DNA of 64,000 bases from contig CAYMPJ010000004.1 of NCBI GenBank assembly GCA_964392325.1, positions 1-64,000 on the forward strand, given 5' to 3'. Position numbers and translations under genes: made by a program. The notes under the pieces were generated by a model, which made no database searches, was not told where the DNA came from, and saw only the letters and a list, made by a program, of their open reading frames with translations. Shown here one piece after another: positions 62,279-64,000 of the stretch. Source of the DNA: CALLPQ01 sp964392325. Lineage in GTDB: Bacteria > Pseudomonadota > Alphaproteobacteria > Caulobacterales > Parvularculaceae. Numbering within the stretch: the stretch's first letter is position 1; each line of letters opens with the position of its first letter.

Positions 62279-63118
62279 TTACCGCTTGATCTTATGCTTG
62301 AGGGCATCGACCTTGCGAAACAATAATGGCGGCATAACATCTTGCATGAGGGCTCTGGATTTAACCCCCCAGTCGGTTTTGTCGGCCGAGTCGGGACGGG
62401 GCTTAAACTGCGTATCATGAGAGCGTGAGCTATTTTCCCAGGTAGCCGTATAATAATATAAAGCTATGGAGCGCCGCGGGATATTGTCGGGATGGTTGAC
62501 CGGTTCGGGATTACCATGAAAACTGTCCCCGGTGGTCGTGAAGACCACGCATCGGTTAAATTCCGGGACGATAGAACATATCTGGTTTTTCATGCCCTTA
62601 TCCCATAGCTCCAGAGCGCCCCCATACCCGCTTTTCCAGTCGCGATTAAGATAGATTAAAACATTGAGCCTTCGTTCCAGATGCATTGGCTTATGGAAAT
62701 TAAAATCTGCATGCACACTTAAGTGGCCCCCCTGTTTAATTTCATGAAAGCCGCCGCCCAGAAAAAACGGGTCCGGGATGAGTTGTTTGATACCGGTTAG
62801 GTTTTCCAGAAATTTTAAAAAAGGTCTTGAGTTAAAGCTGTAGAAGAGTGCGCGAATATGGGCCGGTAAATAGTCTGGATTAAAACTGGTTTTGAAGCGT
62901 TCCTGATCCCTGTCGAAGGTCATGGAATCGGGATCAGCGACTGAAGGAAACGCAGCAAGGCAGCTATCGAGAACGTCGGGAGGTAGAAAATCATCAACAA
63001 CGATATGGGGAAATGGTTCCGCGGTTTTATAGTTTTCGTGAAGGTCTAACCCTTTCTCTTTCAGGGCATCCACCTCAAAAGTCCCAAATTTGGTATCGTT
63101 CATGGGTAGGTAGGGCAT
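62279..63118 (-). CDS. 2-Oxoglutarate/Fe(II)-dependent oxygenase (prolyl 4-hydroxylase-like)
   Basis: 279 residues. A cupin-like core shows the iron triad in LSVHADFNFH (HxD) and DSFHGNPEPVNHP (distal His), with the 2-oxoglutarate arginine in RRSIALYYY. GGGFHEIKQGG and RRLNVLIYLNRDW are typical of the 2OG-FeII_Oxy_3 family, in which members often sit in polysaccharide or lipopolysaccharide clusters. The glycosyltransferase gene upstream agrees with this. The substrate is not known. Confidence 0.85.
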   Translation of the reverse strand: MPYLPMNDTKFGTFEVDALKEKGLDLHENYKTAEPFPHIVVDDFLPPDVLDSCLAAFPSVADPDSMTFDRDQERFKTSFNPDYLPAHIRALFYSFNSRPFLKFLENLTGIKQLIPDPFFLGGGFHEIKQGGHLSVHADFNFHKPMHLERRLNVLIYLNRDWKSGYGGALELWDKGMKNQICSIVPEFNRCVVFTTTGDSFHGNPEPVNHPDNIPRRSIALYYYTATWENSSRSHDTQFKPRPDSADKTDWGVKSRALMQDVMPPLLFRKVDALKHKIKR

Positions 63119-63224
63119 AAGTTTTTACTTTCGTTCAATCGGGGCCTTCATTTCCAGAAGTTTTCAATCAAATGAGGTTCTCAATCAAGGGGGGATTTGG
63201 ATAAATCGGGTACTCTCTTAAGGA

Positions 63225-64000
63225 TTAATCTCGTTCAGTGCGAGTCCAGCTCGCACTGGATTGACGGCCACTTTTTCCATAAATCCGGAATTTATCCAAT
63301 ATAAACCCGATAATCCCGACCATAGCCTGGGGGGGCAGTGTCTCGCGTCCATAAACGGCCCAGCACACTATAATTGCGCCAAACAGCAGTGCCAAGCCTG
63401 TCAGTGCGATGATCAAGGGGAGGGTTATGGATAATACCAGTGCGAGTAAAATACCGAGCATGGATAGCCCTAAGGAGAGGGCGATCTGCATCGTCAGTGG
63501 AGGGATTGCAAGATCGAGGGCCATTGCCAACAATTTAGGATCGGCTCTGGTTATTGCTTGGCCGAGCATGGGTAGAATGGATGTTTTTGCGACATTGAGC
63601 GTACCATGCTCCCATCTGGCGCGCTGCGTAACTGCGGCCTCTTCACTGTTGGGAAATTCACCATGCACGCACGTTTCATGGATGAGAATGGGCGCATATC
63701 CATCGCGCACCAAACCTAATGTAAAGGCCAAGTCTTCAACAATATTTCCGCTGCCTTTGAAGCTGTCATGGATTAATGACCATGGATAGGCCATTCCGGT
63801 TCCGGTCATGCGCGTGGTGTCGAAAATTTTAAAAAGCCCGCTCATCCGTGCACGGTTCATAACGAGCCATGCAAATGCAGCAACTTGAAGTCGCGGGCTT
63901 GCCTCATTGCCAGCATGCATGATGTTGAGAGATTGCACGGGACGATTGGTTTTATGGGCATTTGCTGCCAGATGCGCGCAGGTATTTTCTTCAAGGCGCG
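63225..64000 (-). CDS. Glycosyltransferase family 2 protein, 3' part (runs off window)
   Basis: The reading frame is open to the window edge, so the N-terminal catalytic part is missing. What is seen is the end of a processive type GT2 enzyme: RLEENTCAHLAANAH at the edge, then EDLAFTLGLVRDGYAP, ETCVHGEFP, and QRARWEHGTLNV, a QxxRW-type acceptor motif (here QRARW), followed by three or four membrane helices. These are traits of exopolysaccharide or cellulose-synthase-like transferases. A start at GTG 63938 would give a truncated protein and is not preferred. Confidence 0.82.
   Translation of the reverse strand, partial: RLEENTCAHLAANAHKTNRPVQSLNIMHAGNEASPRLQVAAFAWLVMNRARMSGLFKIFDTTRMTGTGMAYPWSLIHDSFKGSGNIVEDLAFTLGLVRDGYAPILIHETCVHGEFPNSEEAAVTQRARWEHGTLNVAKTSILPMLGQAITRADPKLLAMALDLAIPPLTMQIALSLGLSMLGILLALVLSITLPLIIALTGLALLFGAIIVCWAVYGRETLPPQAMVGIIGFILDKFRIYGKSGRQSSASWTRTERD

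Noticed and set aside
1..64000. CRISPR arrays, insertion sequences, prophage or integrase genes
   Set aside because: No regular short repeats with spacers, no transposase or integrase motifs, and no terminal inverted repeats with target duplications were found.

Overview
The window is a chromosomal segment of a free-living Gram-negative bacterium, most likely an alphaproteobacterium. Pointers are a tandem glycine riboswitch ahead of gcvT-gcvH-gcvPA-gcvPB with a split glycine decarboxylase, a GatB/YqeY gene divergent from carA, a four-gene Mla/MCE lipid-transport operon, twin-arginine sulfite dehydrogenase with a monohaem cytochrome, and many hybrid histidine kinases and RND/porin genes. Base composition is moderate. 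The order cannot be fixed from the sequence alone. No phage, insertion sequence, CRISPR array or rRNA was seen. There is one complete tRNA gene, tRNA-Pro(UGG).

Layout. 258-3114: periplasmic sulfite oxidation (molybdenum sulfite dehydrogenase plus cytochrome c) and a YeiH-type putative sulfate exporter. 3291-4051: a small membrane protein gene broken by a one-base frameshift. 4289-6829: TPR hybrid histidine kinase. 7035-8259: AraC regulator divergent from a VOC protein. 8339-10703: ABC-2 type exporter operon with a perfect 21-bp palindrome in its upstream region. 11093-14653: a second VOC gene, an FG-GAP/UnbV repeat protein and two small membrane proteins. 14824-20508: CPA-type antiporter, two adjacent enzymes that each carry an N-terminal Rieske domain (one on a GltB-type FMN/Fe-S domain, one on a ThDP pyruvate-oxidase-like enzyme), and a TrkA-C membrane protein. 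20544-23966: Mla-like lipid transporter (permease, ATPase, MCE protein, lipoprotein). 24528-27045: NAD-malic enzyme and a DUF5996-like protein.

27283-31823: second hybrid kinase, a TadG-like protein and a LysR regulator divergent from a 32-residue membrane peptide. 32384-36727: RND efflux pair. 36812-41370: porin, phosphate-binding-like periplasmic protein and third hybrid kinase in one apparent operon. 41737-44932: MarR regulator divergent from a tyrosine catabolism cluster (hpd, VOC protein, fumarylacetoacetase family) that lacks hmgA and maiA. 44968-46722: TauD-type dioxygenase and HD-domain oxygenase resembling the TmpA/TmpB or PhnY/PhnZ phosphonate-degrading pairs. 46932-48856: tRNA-Pro and two short-chain dehydrogenases. 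49010-53065: penicillin acylase family hydrolase, YqeY protein, divergent carA. 53146-55737: typA and a Zur/Fur-type regulator. 55899-62154: glycine riboswitch, glycine cleavage operon and convergent lipoamide dehydrogenase, which supplies the L-protein. 62279-64000: a 2-oxoglutarate/Fe(II) oxygenase and the 3' part of a glycosyltransferase running off the window.

Themes: oxidation of small sulfur, phosphonate and amino-acid compounds, envelope maintenance and export, and dense two-component sensing (three hybrid kinases, none beside a dedicated output regulator). The least explained parts are the double-Rieske gene pair, the hpd-VOC-FAH cluster without homogentisate dioxygenase, the porin/binding-protein/kinase operon, and an orphan plus-strand terminator with two palindromes upstream of the phosphonate-type genes.
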